Shown: in pieces, positions 50,752 to 61,000 of the stretch
How positions within the stretch are numbered: position 1 is the first letter of the stretch
Layout: each line of letters begins with the position of its first letter
Assembly (NCBI GenBank): GCA_049487715.1
Contig: CP150568.1
Location: 310,001-374,000, forward strand
Length of the DNA: 64,000 nt
Source of the DNA: Pycnococcus provasolii
Lineage: Eukaryota; Chlorophyta; Pseudoscourfieldiophyceae; Pseudoscourfieldiales
Reading direction: 5' to 3'
Program-made: the position numbers and the translations under genes
Notes under the pieces: model-generated
Databases searched by the model: none
Seen by the model: the letters and a program-made list of their open reading frames with translations, nothing else
What the model was told of the DNA's origin: nothing

Positions 50752-51285
50752 GCTTGTAGACTATATATGAAATAAAATAATGTGCAAAGGGTGAGAATGA
50801 ATGAGGGGGAGGTTTTGGCGAATGCAGATTTTGAAAGCAAAGCAGAGGCGAAGCAGGACGGACTTCGGACTTCGGAGGAGGAGGAGGGAAAAACGAAACC
50901 CCATTCTGATCAAGACTCAAGAGTACCCAATGGGCCCGGGTGGACTCAACGGTAAAGTACGGGTAGCTTGGGGATCCACCGTACAGTGACAGCAAACCCA
51001 CGACCAGGTCCCCTGGGCTACCGGGGAGTAGGTTCCCTCCCTCTGGACTCTCCCATCCCTAAAATGTTCAATCTTCGCGCTTAAAGTTTCCTGAGGGGCC
51101 CCCCACCTCCCAGCCTCACAGGGAAGTCTTCTCCCCCCCCCCTTGGGCCTTCCCCGCGAAGCAGATCGAAACCTAAAAAGGAAAAACCTCCTCAACCCGT
51201 TCAAATTCTGTGTCATTCTTCTTCGAAGGCTCCAATTATTTGTGGCGGCTACTGATTATAGAATACTCTGTAGTGTTCTATCTCT
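50752..51285. promoter_or_regulatory. Divergent promoter region between NSE4 and ISWI
   Basis: About 530 bp without a credible gene. It includes a GGAGGAGGAGG purine stretch at 50873-50891 and an 11-C run near 51130-51141. Both flanking genes start outward from it. Confidence 0.5.
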
Positions 51286-54200
51286 ATGGTGTCGATCGAA
51301 GATGTGCCTATGACTGGTGGTGATGACGATGATGCGGCGGCTGGTGATGCTCCAGCTGCTCAGCCTGCTGCACCTTTGGTTGACGACGACGAGCAGCACT
51401 ATTTGGAAGATGAGGCTGATCCAACACTGGAAGAGGATGCTCCTGCAGATGATGACGAGGAGGAGTATGCCACCGAAGATGACGACGACGACGACGACGA
51501 AGCGGCGGATCCATCCGCTGCCAAGGGAAAAGCCAAGGCGTCTTCAGGGGACCCGCTCAGCCCGTCCAAGGCGGAAATCGCGAAGCAGGAACGTGCGAGG
51601 ATGAGACAGCAAAAAGCACTCAAGGAAAAAGAACTTGCGAGGATCAGAGAAGAACAAAACAAGACAGCGGCGTCTGGAGAAGGAAAGTCTTCAAAGGCGA
51701 GACTCAAGTACCTGCTCCAGCAAACGGAGATCTTCTCGCACTTCATCAAGGATTCGGAAAAGGACAAAAAGGCGAAAAAGTCCAAGAAGAAAACCGGACA
51801 CCGCAGCGACGCCGCGGACGACGACGACGGCGACGTCGAGGCGGACGACGAGGTGGTCGCCGCAACCGCACACCGACTCACCGTGCAGCCTACGTGCGTG
51901 ACGGGCAAGATGCGCGAGTACCAGCTCCAGGGACTCAACTGGATGATTCACCTGTACGACAACGGCGTCAACGGAATCCTCGCCGACGAGATGGGTCTCG
52001 GAAAGACACTGCAGTCCATCTCCCTGCTCGGATACCTGCACGAGTACCGCGGAATCACGGGACCACACCTCATCATCGTACCCAAGTCCACTCTCAGCAA
52101 CTGGATGAACGAGGTGCGAAGGTGGTGCCCAGTGCTTCGACCCATCAAGTTCCACGGCAACGCAGAGGAACGTCAGTACCAGAAGGACCACCTCATGGTG
52201 CCCGGACAGTTTGACGTCTGCGTCACCTCTTTCGAGATGGTCATCAAGGAGAAGAACTTGTTCAAGAAGTTCCACTGGCGATACCTCATCATCGACGAGG
52301 CGCACCGCATCAAGAACGAAAACAGCCTGCTTTCCAAGACCGTTCGACTGTTCCACACCAATTATCGCCTGCTTCTCACCGGAACGCCGCTGCAGAACAA
52401 CCTGCACGAGCTGTGGGCGCTGCTCAACTTCCTTCTCCCCGAGGTGTTCGCCAACTCGGACACCTTCGACGAGTGGTTCAACATGGACAGGATGCAGGAG
52501 GATGGAAAGACCGCGGATGAGGCGCAGCTGGAGGTTGTGGCGCAGCTTCACAAGGTGCTCCGCCCCTTCCTGCTGCGACGCATCAAGGCGGAGGTGGAGA
52601 AGGGACTTCCACCGAAGACGGAGACCATCCTGCGCATCGGTATGTCGGAGATGCAGAAGAAGTGGTACGCTGCGCTGCTGCAGAAAAACATGGACGCTGT
52701 CAACGGCGGCGTAGACCGCAGCCGCCTGCTGAACGTTGTGATGCAGCTGCGAAAGTGCTGCAATCACCCGTACTTGTTTGAGGGCGCGGAACCTGGACCG
52801 CCGTTCACCACCGACGAGCATATCGTGCAGAACTCGGGAAAGATGATGCTTCTCGACAAGCTGCTGCCCAAGCTGCAGAAGCGTGGATCGCGCGTTCTCA
52901 TCTTCAGCCAGATGACGCGACTGCTCGACATCCTCGAGGACTACTGCCTGTTCAAGCAGTACCAGTACTGCCGCATCGACGGAAACACATCTGGGGACGA
53001 TCGCGAGGCTGGCATCGACGCATTCAATGCCGAAAACAGCGAGAAGTTCATCTTCCTGCTGTCGACACGCGCGGGAGGGCTTGGCATCAACCTCGCGACG
53101 GCCGACATCGTCGTCCTGTACGATAGCGACTGGAACCCTCAGGTGGATCTGCAGGCTATGGATCGTGCGCACCGCATCGGGCAGAAGAAGGAGGTTCACG
53201 TGTACCGCTTCTGCATCGAGGACACCGTGGAGGAGAAGGTGATTGAGAAGGCGTACCAGAAGCTGCAGCTCGACGCGCTTGTCATCCAGCAGGGCCGCCT
53301 CACCGAGCAGCAGGCTAGCACGAAGACGATGAACAAGGACGAGCTGCTGAACATGGTGCGCTACGGCGCGGAGAAGGTGTTCGCGCAGAAGGATATCACG
53401 GAAATCACGGACGAGGACATCGACGCGATTATCGCCAAGGGCGAGGAGGCAACGCGCATGCTCAACGAGAAGATGGCCAAGTACCAGGCGAATGCGCGCA
53501 AGTTTACGCTCGACGGCGGCATAAACCCATACCAGTACCAAGACGAGGACGAGCAGCAGGCTGTGCCAGAGGAGCTGCTCAAGTCCGCGATGGCGGCCGC
53601 TTGGGTCGACCCGCCTCGCCGAGAGCGCAAGAAGAACTACAACGAGAGCGACATGCTCCGTGGCATCACCAACTCGCGCTCGGCGCCGAGCAAGTCTGGA
53701 CCGAAGCTGCCCAAGCGCCCGCACCTGCACGACTTCCAGTTCTACAACAACGCTCGCCTCTCTGAGCTGTACGACAAGGACGAGAGGTACATCACGCACC
53801 GATGGACGCTCGAGCAGCGTGCGGCGTCAATCAACAGGGACGCTCAGGCTGCGGCTGTGCCGGGCGACACACAGCTCGAGCCAATGACGGCCGACCAGCT
53901 AACGTCGAAGGACGACCCGCCGAAGCTGACGGACAAGGAGATTGCCGAGAAGGAGAAGCTGCTCGCCGAGGGTTTCTCGGAATGGAGCAAAAAGGACTTC
54001 CAGGCGTTCGTCAAGGCGTGCGAGCGCCACGGACGCGCCGACATGCCGTCGATCGCCGCGGAGATTGAGGGCAAGGAGGAGAAAGAGGTCAAGGCGTACT
54101 CCAAGGCTTTCTGGGCGAATGTCGCCACACTCTCCGACTACGATCGCATCATTAAGAACATCGAACGTGGCGAGCAGAAGATCGAGCGGCAAAAGCACAT

Positions 54201-54561
54201 TGTCAACACCTTAGCGAAGAAGCTGGGGCAGTACCGCAACCCGTGGCGAGAGCTCCGCGTGCACTACGGTCAGAACCGCGGCAAGAGCTACACGGAGGAG
54301 GAGGACCGATTTCTGCTCTGCAAGGTGCACCAGCTTGGCTACGGCGCATGGGAGGAGCTCAAGGCGGAGGTGCGTAAGTCGTGGCTCTTCCGCTTCGACT
54401 GGTTTCTTAAGAGCCGAACTCCGCAGGAGCTTGGACGTCGATGCGACACGCTCATCCGCATCGTGGAGAAGGAGCTAGAGGGCGATGACGAGGATGCCCG
54501 TGGCGGAAAGCGCAAGGTCGCTGCCGCCGAGGCTGGAGGTGCCAAGCGTGGAAAGCGCTGA
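51286..54561 (+). CDS. ISWI: ISWI-type SNF2 chromatin-remodelling ATPase
   Basis: A 1091-residue protein with the complete ISWI layout. Acidic N-terminus (1-100); SNF2 ATPase lobe 1 from about 206 (Walker A in LADEMGLGKTLQSISLLGYL, DEAH at about 337); lobe 2 from about 530, with STRAGGLGINLATADIVVLY and AMDRAHRIGQKKEVHVYRF; HAND-like region at about 770-880; SANT at about 895-945 (FSEWSKKDFQAFVKACERHG); SLIDE at about 985-1065 (RNPWRELRVHYGQNRGKSYT). ISWI slides and spaces nucleosomes using ATP, as the motor of complexes such as ACF/CHRAC. Length fits the family (about 1000-1100). No intron is seen. Conserved-element copy C lies 56 nt after the stop. Confidence 0.96.
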   Translation: MVSIEDVPMTGGDDDDAAAGDAPAAQPAAPLVDDDEQHYLEDEADPTLEEDAPADDDEEEYATEDDDDDDDEAADPSAAKGKAKASSGDPLSPSKAEIAKQERARMRQQKALKEKELARIREEQNKTAASGEGKSSKARLKYLLQQTEIFSHFIKDSEKDKKAKKSKKKTGHRSDAADDDDGDVEADDEVVAATAHRLTVQPTCVTGKMREYQLQGLNWMIHLYDNGVNGILADEMGLGKTLQSISLLGYLHEYRGITGPHLIIVPKSTLSNWMNEVRRWCPVLRPIKFHGNAEERQYQKDHLMVPGQFDVCVTSFEMVIKEKNLFKKFHWRYLIIDEAHRIKNENSLLSKTVRLFHTNYRLLLTGTPLQNNLHELWALLNFLLPEVFANSDTFDEWFNMDRMQEDGKTADEAQLEVVAQLHKVLRPFLLRRIKAEVEKGLPPKTETILRIGMSEMQKKWYAALLQKNMDAVNGGVDRSRLLNVVMQLRKCCNHPYLFEGAEPGPPFTTDEHIVQNSGKMMLLDKLLPKLQKRGSRVLIFSQMTRLLDILEDYCLFKQYQYCRIDGNTSGDDREAGIDAFNAENSEKFIFLLSTRAGGLGINLATADIVVLYDSDWNPQVDLQAMDRAHRIGQKKEVHVYRFCIEDTVEEKVIEKAYQKLQLDALVIQQGRLTEQQASTKTMNKDELLNMVRYGAEKVFAQKDITEITDEDIDAIIAKGEEATRMLNEKMAKYQANARKFTLDGGINPYQYQDEDEQQAVPEELLKSAMAAAWVDPPRRERKKNYNESDMLRGITNSRSAPSKSGPKLPKRPHLHDFQFYNNARLSELYDKDERYITHRWTLEQRAASINRDAQAAAVPGDTQLEPMTADQLTSKDDPPKLTDKEIAEKEKLLAEGFSEWSKKDFQAFVKACERHGRADMPSIAAEIEGKEEKEVKAYSKAFWANVATLSDYDRIIKNIERGEQKIERQKHIVNTLAKKLGQYRNPWRELRVHYGQNRGKSYTEEEDRFLLCKVHQLGYGAWEELKAEVRKSWLFRFDWFLKSRTPQELGRRCDTLIRIVEKELEGDDEDARGGKRKVAAAEAGGAKRGKR

Positions 54562-54617
54562 ACCAACGAACCAACGCGCACACACACGATGGGTGGAGAA
54601 ACACAGGACAGTTCTGA

Positions 54618-54675
54618 GATCGCTCATTCAGTAATGGAACGTGATTTACTTTGTCCAACTGCCGTCCATTCACAT
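54618..54675 (+). repeat. 3'-flank conserved element, copy C
   Basis: GATCGCTCATTCAGTAATGG, then TTTACTTTGTCCAACTGCCG and TCCATTCACA. Sense orientation, 56 nt past the ISWI stop. It is closest to copy A. Confidence 0.85.
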
Positions 54676-54827
54676 GCGCACACATCCACGGATCCAATCA
54701 CATCCTGCGAAGGGAGAGGGAGAGGGAATGAAGGAAGAGATGGTGGTGGTGGTGGTGGAAAGCACAGCGTAGATATAGGTTTGGGGGGAAAAAAAATACT
54801 TTTTATCATAAAGGAAGTAGATGTTAT

Positions 54828-57603
54828 TCACAGAGACTCGAATAGTCTTGATGCTGCGCGCACAAGCCTTGCGGTGACGCGCTCCCCGGCGAGCGTAAGT
54901 GTCTCCGCCGTGAGTTCACCCGCCGCATCGCCTCCGCGACCACGTGCAAGCTCAATGATGCGCTGTCGGTGCGCCTCATCATTCAGAATGGAAACGACGC
55001 CAGACGATGCCCCAAACACTGACAAAATGTCCGCGCTTCCCATCTGCTGCTGGGAAGGAAAGGGAGAGGGCGGGAGGGGGAGAGGGAATGGAGGAGGAGG
55101 AGGAAGGGGCAGCGAAGACAGGTCTGGCGGTGATGGCAAGGGGAAGGGGAAGGGTGATGATGACGATGACGATGACGATGGTGGTGGTGGTGATGATGAT
55201 GATGTGGCGGTAGCGGTCGCAGTGACTGGGACAGTGGGCGAGGTATGCGCATGATGATCATCGTTAGCCGATGCCAAGATGAGCTGGGCCGCCTGCGTCG
55301 CGCAGTCCACCTCTTTCTGCACCTCCATATCATTCGCGCTGACTGGGAAGTAGCGGTCAGCCGCGGAAGTGGCGCCATTAGGCTGATTGCCGCCAACTGC
55401 GAACGAAAGCACCGGCGACTCGGCAGCCACCATCGTCGCGGCACGAAGCTGGGAAAGTGCGACGACGTCAATCATCCGCGCGACGTCGTTGCGCAGGCAA
55501 GTGCGCAGCACCTTGCCCTCGTCGGAGACGATGTACTCCATTCCTGTCAACACCGATTCGGCGTCAATGCCCTCGATCGACCCCTCGGCATTCTGCACGA
55601 GATCCAAGAGGCGGCTCCAGCGCAGCTTTTTGCGGCGAATCGCACCTGGCGGCGGCGCAAGGGCGAGAGGAGGTGCACGACGGGCAGATACGCCACCAAG
55701 GCTGCGCGCCGGACCCGCGAGCTGCGAGTCGTTCACGACAATGCCTCGTCCGCGAGCACCTGACCCTCCGTTGTTGCGAACATCCTCGACGACGAATTCC
55801 AGCAAGCTCGCGCGAAGCCGCGGGTCGGAATCCGTGAGAAGACGTTGTGCGACGTAGGGATAAGCTCGGCCAAGCATGCGGTAATTTGCGTCGGCATTGA
55901 GTGCCAGCCCCTCGAGAACGGTGAGCGATCGTAAGATCAGAGCCCAGAACGACGGTACGCGGAAGGGATACTTGAAAAATATAGCCCCCAGCCCGTCGAC
56001 GAGCGCCTTGAAGTTGAGTGTAGCCACGGTGCTGTTCAGCACGCCAATGTCGTCCTCGAAGAAGTCTCTCAGCGCGGGCACGAGAGGGCGCGTGTCCACG
56101 TCGCGGCTGATAAAGTCGAGGTCATAGTAGTCGATCGCCATCGCCTCGTAGTCACGGTTCACGAGGTGCACGACGTGCGAGATGACCGCACAGCGCGTCT
56201 CTGGTGGCGTGTACGTGACCATGCCAAAGTCTAGGTAGCACAGCTCACCATCCGCAGTGGCGAGAAGGTTTCCCGGATGTGGGTCAGCGTGACTCATGCC
56301 CTCGCCAAGCAGCTGTCGCAGCGTGCACTCGACGCCCACGTCGACAAATTCCAGCACGGTTCGATTCATCGCCCGAATTCCCTCGACGTCCGTGAGCTTC
56401 ACGCCGTCGACCCATTCCATTACCAGGGATCTCTTCGTCGTGTACGGCCACGCGATGCGCGGCGTACGAATGCGCGGCAGGCTGCCATACAGACGCTCGA
56501 ACTCCTCGCAGTTGGCGCCTTCCATCAGGTAGTCGAGCTCCCCGAACAGGCGCACGGCGAACTCGTCGACGAGTGGTGCGAACGGCTGCGCGACCTCGAT
56601 GTCGCCTATCCGGTCGACGTTCTCGTCCACCCACGTTGCCATCGAGCGCACGATGCATAGGTCCATGAGAATTCCCGCAGCAACGCCGGGTCGCTGCACC
56701 TTGAGAGCGACGGTGCGGCTTGGGAAAGGCGCGTGCTTGCCCTCCCGTTCAAACTGTTCGTTCATGCGTGTGAATGCACTTTCGCGCAGAGTCGCCTTGT
56801 ACACCTGCCCCAAGCTGGCGGCTGCGACGGGAAGTTCGCTAACACTTTCAAAGACATCCTCGATAGAGCACCCGAGTTCGTCCTGGACGATGGACATGGC
56901 GAGTTGGGTGGGGAACCGAGGCGTGTCGTCTTGCAATTTTCCTAGCTCCTCGATGTATGCGGGAGGCACGAGGTCTGGCCGGCTGCTGAGCGCTTGTCCG
57001 ACTTTGACGAACGCCGGCCCGAGGCGCACGAGAGCTTGCCGAAGTCTCGAGGCACGAATCCTTGCAGACGACGAAGCGTCGTCGGAGGCGTTGGGCGACG
57101 TCGACCTCACGTAGTCCGTCGCGATCGACGGCAGGACGCCGCCGAGCACCGTTGCGATTTCAATGGCGCGTCGACGCAGGGGCAGCTTCATCGACTCCGC
57201 CGCGCCCGTGAGCGCCGCCGCCGTGTACTTGTCCGTGCTGCTTAGTATGGCGAGAAGTTCCTCGGTGATGTCCCCCTCTCCATCTTTGAATCCGTACGGC
57301 GACGCGCTCAAAAGTTCCTCCTCGGCAGAAGCAGAAGCAGAAGCAGAAGAGCTTTCTGAAGACACCGCAGAAGACACCGCCCTAAAAGCCGAAGATAAAA
57401 GCCGAGAAGAAGACGACGAGACACGATGCAAAGACGACGACGACGACGACCCATGATCCGAGAATATACCCAAAGGTATAGGATACCGAGACCCTCGAGA
57501 TGCAGGGTCGAAGAAAAGCAGTAGAAAAGCCACCACCACCACCACCACCAGAAGACGAAGGACGCCTAAACTTAGACGGAGACCGAGAAGACGCCATCGC
57601 CAT
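54828..57603 (-). CDS. Chloroplast-type ABC1/ADCK (UbiB-like) atypical kinase, probable two-exon gene
   Basis: The main frame (54828 to about 57548) carries the ABC1 signatures: FVKVGQALSSRPDLVPPAYI (KxGQ motif), the Ala-rich loop AAASLGQVYKATL, TVALKVQRPGV (ATP-site Lys) and HADPHPGNLLATADGELCYL with DFG following. ABC1K proteins are atypical ATPases/kinases; plastid members associate with plastoglobules and influence prenyl-lipid (tocopherol, plastoquinone) metabolism. The frame has no ATG before residue 117 of its open part. An 88-nt intron at 57469-57382 (donor GTATAT, acceptor TTTTAG after a pyrimidine tract) would join it in phase to a start at 57603 (MAMASSRSPSKF), giving about 895 residues with a Ser-rich transit-peptide-like N-terminus. 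The C-terminal third is low-complexity with Ser/Pro runs. Confidence 0.82.
57382..57469 (-). other. Predicted intron in the ABC1K gene (88 nt)
   Basis: Donor GGG/GTATAT, acceptor CTTTTAG, both phase 2, so the exon frames join exactly. It is predicted only from frame logic, size and signals. Confidence 0.5.
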
Positions 57604-58098
57604 CAAAAGCTGCTGAGCTGATGCTGATGCGTGGTGTTGCGAAATGAAATGGACGAAGCAGGGACAGGGGGGGGGGACGAGGCTCATCAACCGAATCTCA
57701 AAGGAGGCCAGAGAATCCATGACGTCACTCCCCTAAAAAGGCTAAAATCATACCCTTACCCTTAACCCCGAATTAAAGTAAACCCCATTCAGAGGAGGGA
57801 GCCGGGCCCCCCGAAAGAAGGCGGGCGGGGGGCGGGGGGGGAAGAAAGGAGAGGGGGGGGGGTTAGGGGTGGGGGTGGGGGGGGGTGTCTCTTTTCACCC
57901 CATCCTTTTTATAAAAATTATTTGTTGTTTGGGACCCCCCCCCCTTTTTTTTTAACCCTTTCAAATCATCTTTTTTTTACCGTTTTTCCACGTTGTTCCG
58001 GGTGGACGTTTTCTGACGCGCTCTACTTTCTGACCTTAGTAACAATCATTCTTACTTTCCTAAAAACTACCCAATATTCCCTCCATTTTGTTTTTGCC
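57604..58098. promoter_or_regulatory. Divergent promoter region with G-rich runs between ABC1K and the RCC1-like gene
   Basis: About 500 bp without a credible gene. A degenerate telomere-type stretch (TACCCTTACCCTTAACCCC) lies at 57751-57769. A strongly G-rich block at 57830-57887 contains several runs of 5-12 G and could form G-quadruplexes. T-rich runs follow to 57990. An open frame through 57922 lacks an ATG and is not counted. Confidence 0.5.
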
Positions 58099-59082
58099 AT
58101 GTCTGCACACTCTGTGGACCCTGTGCTCCAGGGAGAGTTGGCGTACGAAGCGCTCCGCCTCGCATTCATACCGTGGCAGCGCGAACGAAGACTTGCGAAG
58201 GAGCAGGAGCGCGTTCGTTTAGCGCGATTTTCGTCGAGAGTGATCGCTGCGGGTTCAATTCACTCGTTGTCACTTCGACGCGACGGCGGCATCGCGTGCT
58301 GGGGACAGAACGGCAAAGGCCAGGCGCCTCCCGGCGGCGTCGACAGCGACTTCGTCGCAATCGCTGCGGGGGACGATCACTCGCTCGTGCTTCGAGGCGA
58401 CGGAAATGTCGCGTGCTGGGGACAGAACGGATTCGGCCAGGCGCCTCCCGGCGGCGTCGCAGGAGACTTCGTCGCAATCGCTGCGGGGAACTGGCACTCG
58501 ATCGCGCTTCGAGGCGACGGCGGCATCGCGTGCTGGGGAGACAACAGATTCGGCCAGGCGCCTCCCGACGGGGTCGACGGTGACTTCGTTGCGATCGCTG
58601 CGGGGAACTGGCACTCGCTCGCGCTTCGACGCGACGGCGGCATCGCGTGCTGGGGAGACAACAGATTCGGCCAGGCGCGTCACCCCGGTCGGGTCGACGG
58701 CGACTTCGTCGCAATCGCTGCGGGGGGCTATCACTCGCTCGCGCTTCGACGTGACGGCGGCGTCGCGTGCTGGGGCGACAACGGCAACGGCCGCCAGGCG
58801 CCTCCCGCCGGCGTCGCAGGAGACTTCGTCGCAATCGCTGCGGGGGACTATCACTCGCTCGCGCTTCGACGCGACGGCGGCGTCACGTGCTGGGGAAACT
58901 ACGACTACGGCCAGGCGCCTCCCGCCGGCGTCGACGGCGACTTCGTCGCGATCGCTGCGGGGATGTGGCACTCGATTGCGCTTCGACGTGACGGCGGCAT
59001 CGCGTGCTGGGGACAGAACCGCAACGGCCAGGCGCCTCCCGCCGGCGTCGCTGGGCCATTCGGACAAACCGTCGACGTGTAA
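58099..59082 (+). CDS. RCC1-like seven-repeat beta-propeller protein
   Basis: From the ATG at 58099 (MSAHSVDPVLQ) the protein has 327 residues. A 50-residue leader is followed by seven tandem units of 39-40 residues reading roughly VAIAAGxxHSLALRRDG then GIACWGxNxxGQAPPxGV. The HSLALRRDG...WGxNxxGQ signature is that of RCC1/ATS1-type blades, and seven copies would close one propeller, although each unit is shorter than the classical 50-60 residues. RCC1-like domains act in protein-protein contacts and some exchange factors; the function here is unknown. The repeats are nearly identical at DNA level, suggesting recent amplification. Frames on other phases are open across the repeat because the unit lacks stops; they are not separate genes. 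Confidence 0.72.
   Translation: MSAHSVDPVLQGELAYEALRLAFIPWQRERRLAKEQERVRLARFSSRVIAAGSIHSLSLRRDGGIACWGQNGKGQAPPGGVDSDFVAIAAGDDHSLVLRGDGNVACWGQNGFGQAPPGGVAGDFVAIAAGNWHSIALRGDGGIACWGDNRFGQAPPDGVDGDFVAIAAGNWHSLALRRDGGIACWGDNRFGQARHPGRVDGDFVAIAAGGYHSLALRRDGGVACWGDNGNGRQAPPAGVAGDFVAIAAGDYHSLALRRDGGVTCWGNYDYGQAPPAGVDGDFVAIAAGMWHSIALRRDGGIACWGQNRNGQAPPAGVAGPFGQTVDV
58242..59066 (+). repeat. Seven 117-120-bp tandem coding repeats
   Basis: The word ATCGCTGCGGG recurs at about 58242, 58359, 58476, 58593, 58713, 58833 and 58950, giving periods of 117, 117, 117, 120, 120 and 117 bp. The fourth-to-fifth and fifth-to-sixth spacings include one extra codon. Confidence 0.9.
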
Positions 59083-59401
59083 GCAAAAACGGTTTGCCTA
59101 CCCCTGTGGTACTTTAAAAGAGTCACACCATCATATTCTACTCTACTGTTTCGGCTTGTCAGTTAGGATACAGATTGTTACAGAATGCATTGGCTGAGTT
59201 GTGAAACATCTCCGCCAATCCCAAGTGAGGCTGGTGAGGCCAGAACGAACCTCTTTGTTACCTTTAGGGATTGGGTTGTGATAGTTTAGAATTTAAATTA
59301 CACACAAAGTACAGTTTATACAGTATCTTAAATATGATATATATATATCGTATACATGGCTGGCATTTCTTCTTTTCTTTCAGGAAGCTCAGCGTTCTTC
59401 T
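59083..59401. other. Convergent intergenic gap, nothing recognised
   Basis: About 320 bp between the stops of the RCC1-like gene and the one-TM gene. It has an AT-rich stretch (ATATATATATATCG, 59336-59350) that may serve in 3' end formation. No conserved 3' element copy is seen. Confidence 0.5.
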
Positions 59402-60805
59402 TCATGATGACTTGCCTAAGCTCGACCCGCCCTCCGCCGCGTTCTTCCACGCCATGCGAACGAGCGCGTCTAGCTGGTCCTTGTCACGCTCCGCGAGAAC
59501 CGCGCCGCGATTCCAACGGATCGAACCGACATTGACGCCAACGCCAATGCCCTTCTTCGCAGAAACTAGCTTGCCGCGACGCAGGCCGAGCTCGCCTTCG
59601 CCAGGCTGGTACTCCGGATTCTCAATCTTCTCGTTCGCAAGTTCCGTCGACCTAGGCGCCGTCGTCATCATTGACTCGGCATCAGGAGTCGCTCCCACCT
59701 CACCTTCACCTGACGGCAATGGTGGCAAGGGAGAAAGTGACGTCGACGCAGAGTCGCCGCCGCTCGATCGCGACGATGCGCTCGATCGCGACGACGAACT
59801 GGATCGCGACGCCGCGCGTGCGCGTGCACGCGCCGCATTCTTCAGGCGATTCGCCGTGTCACGCACGTCCTCCACCTTCGCATCGAGACTGAGCTGGAAG
59901 AAGCGAGTTCCCTTCATTCCTATGCCGATGCGCTGCGACGACGTGCCATCGCGCTTCGACGAAGATTCGGCTTGCTCCGGGTCAGATGCGTCGCCGTCTG
60001 CATCGTCACCGTCCTCGAGCAGCTCCGAGCTATCAATCGTCGCCGTATCCCACCCGTCATTCAAGCTCTCGAGGAAGTTATCTTGCGCCTTGGACTGCGC
60101 AGCCTCTCGTTCCCGGTGCGCCGCGGACGCCTTGTTACGCGAATCCACGAGCTTCTTACGCTGCCTTTGCTCGCGCCGCTCCTCGGCAGCGTGAGCGACG
60201 GCGGCGTCGTACGCGTCGTGGCCCCACACGGCGGGGTCGAGTCCTCCGTTCCAACCTCCTCGGTACGGGTGCCGTCGGCCCATGAAGAGCCATTCGCGCT
60301 GTTCGTCCGTGACGATGGCGGTTCGTGCCGCCCGTTTGTTCGCGTCGCCTACCCAGTCAGATAGGCCACCGACGCCATACTCCTCGTCCTCCGGCGTCGC
60401 TTCGGCGCTTCCCGCAAAGACGCTGTACAGCTTCTCGCGCGGCTCACGCTCCGCTTCGTACGCCATCCAGATGGCACGCTGCCACTTTTTGAGCGAGAGC
60501 GTTTTCGTCTCCGCCGTCTCTGTCACTTGCTCGTTGTCGTCCACCGACCTGTAGGGTGCCTCCGCCTTGATCGCTTGGTCTCTCCACACTGATGCGGGTC
60601 CCGTTGGGTTGGTCACGTATCCGGGTAGGCGCAGGTCGCCCGCGGGTGCTTCAGCGAGCCAGGAGGCTTGGGTGGTGTACGTGATTGCGTTGAGTCTTAT
60701 TAGGAGAAGCACGACGAAGGTTTCAAGGACGATCACGACGAACCAAGACCCACCAAGGTTGTTGAGCGTTAATCCATGAGGGCGCCGTGGAGCGGCATGG
60801 AGCAT
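59402..60805 (-). CDS. One-membrane-segment protein of unknown function
   Basis: From the ATG at 60805 (MLHAAPRRPHGL) the protein has 467 residues. A single hydrophobic segment lies at about 20-38 (WFVVIVLETFVVLLLIRLNA), so it is probably a signal anchor or a signal peptide. The remainder is hydrophilic: a compact part with ETKTLSLKKWQRAIWMAYEA, then GRRHPYRGGWNGGLDPAVWG, a charged coiled-coil-like run, a Ser/Arg-rich stretch (about 345-375) and a conserved-looking basic end (VNVGSIRWNRGAVLAERDKD). No family could be named. The frame upstream of 60805 lacks an ATG. Confidence 0.6.
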   Translation of the reverse strand: MLHAAPRRPHGLTLNNLGGSWFVVIVLETFVVLLLIRLNAITYTTQASWLAEAPAGDLRLPGYVTNPTGPASVWRDQAIKAEAPYRSVDDNEQVTETAETKTLSLKKWQRAIWMAYEAEREPREKLYSVFAGSAEATPEDEEYGVGGLSDWVGDANKRAARTAIVTDEQREWLFMGRRHPYRGGWNGGLDPAVWGHDAYDAAVAHAAEERREQRQRKKLVDSRNKASAAHREREAAQSKAQDNFLESLNDGWDTATIDSSELLEDGDDADGDASDPEQAESSSKRDGTSSQRIGIGMKGTRFFQLSLDAKVEDVRDTANRLKNAARARARAASRSSSSSRSSASSRSSGGDSASTSLSPLPPLPSGEGEVGATPDAESMMTTAPRSTELANEKIENPEYQPGEGELGLRRGKLVSAKKGIGVGVNVGSIRWNRGAVLAERDKDQLDALVRMAWKNAAEGGSSLGKSS

Positions 60806-61000
60806 ATCGTATACGTATCTGAAAAATGCGATGCGATGCGACAACTGCGATGTTTTATAAAAACAGGGTGGATAACGACCCTGTGGGTAAAAAGGTTGAT
60901 CAAAAAGAAAACTGAAGATGGAACAACACAGGGGGCCCACCCACGGTGCGGTTCAGTTCAGTGTTCATCAGTGGCCACCTACCTGAGGAGTCTAAGTCGG

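Noticed and set aside
58166-59197. Three long overlapping frames (two antisense, one alternate sense) across the RCC1-like repeat
   Set aside because: They are open only because the 117-bp unit lacks stops in several frames; no independent start or domain.
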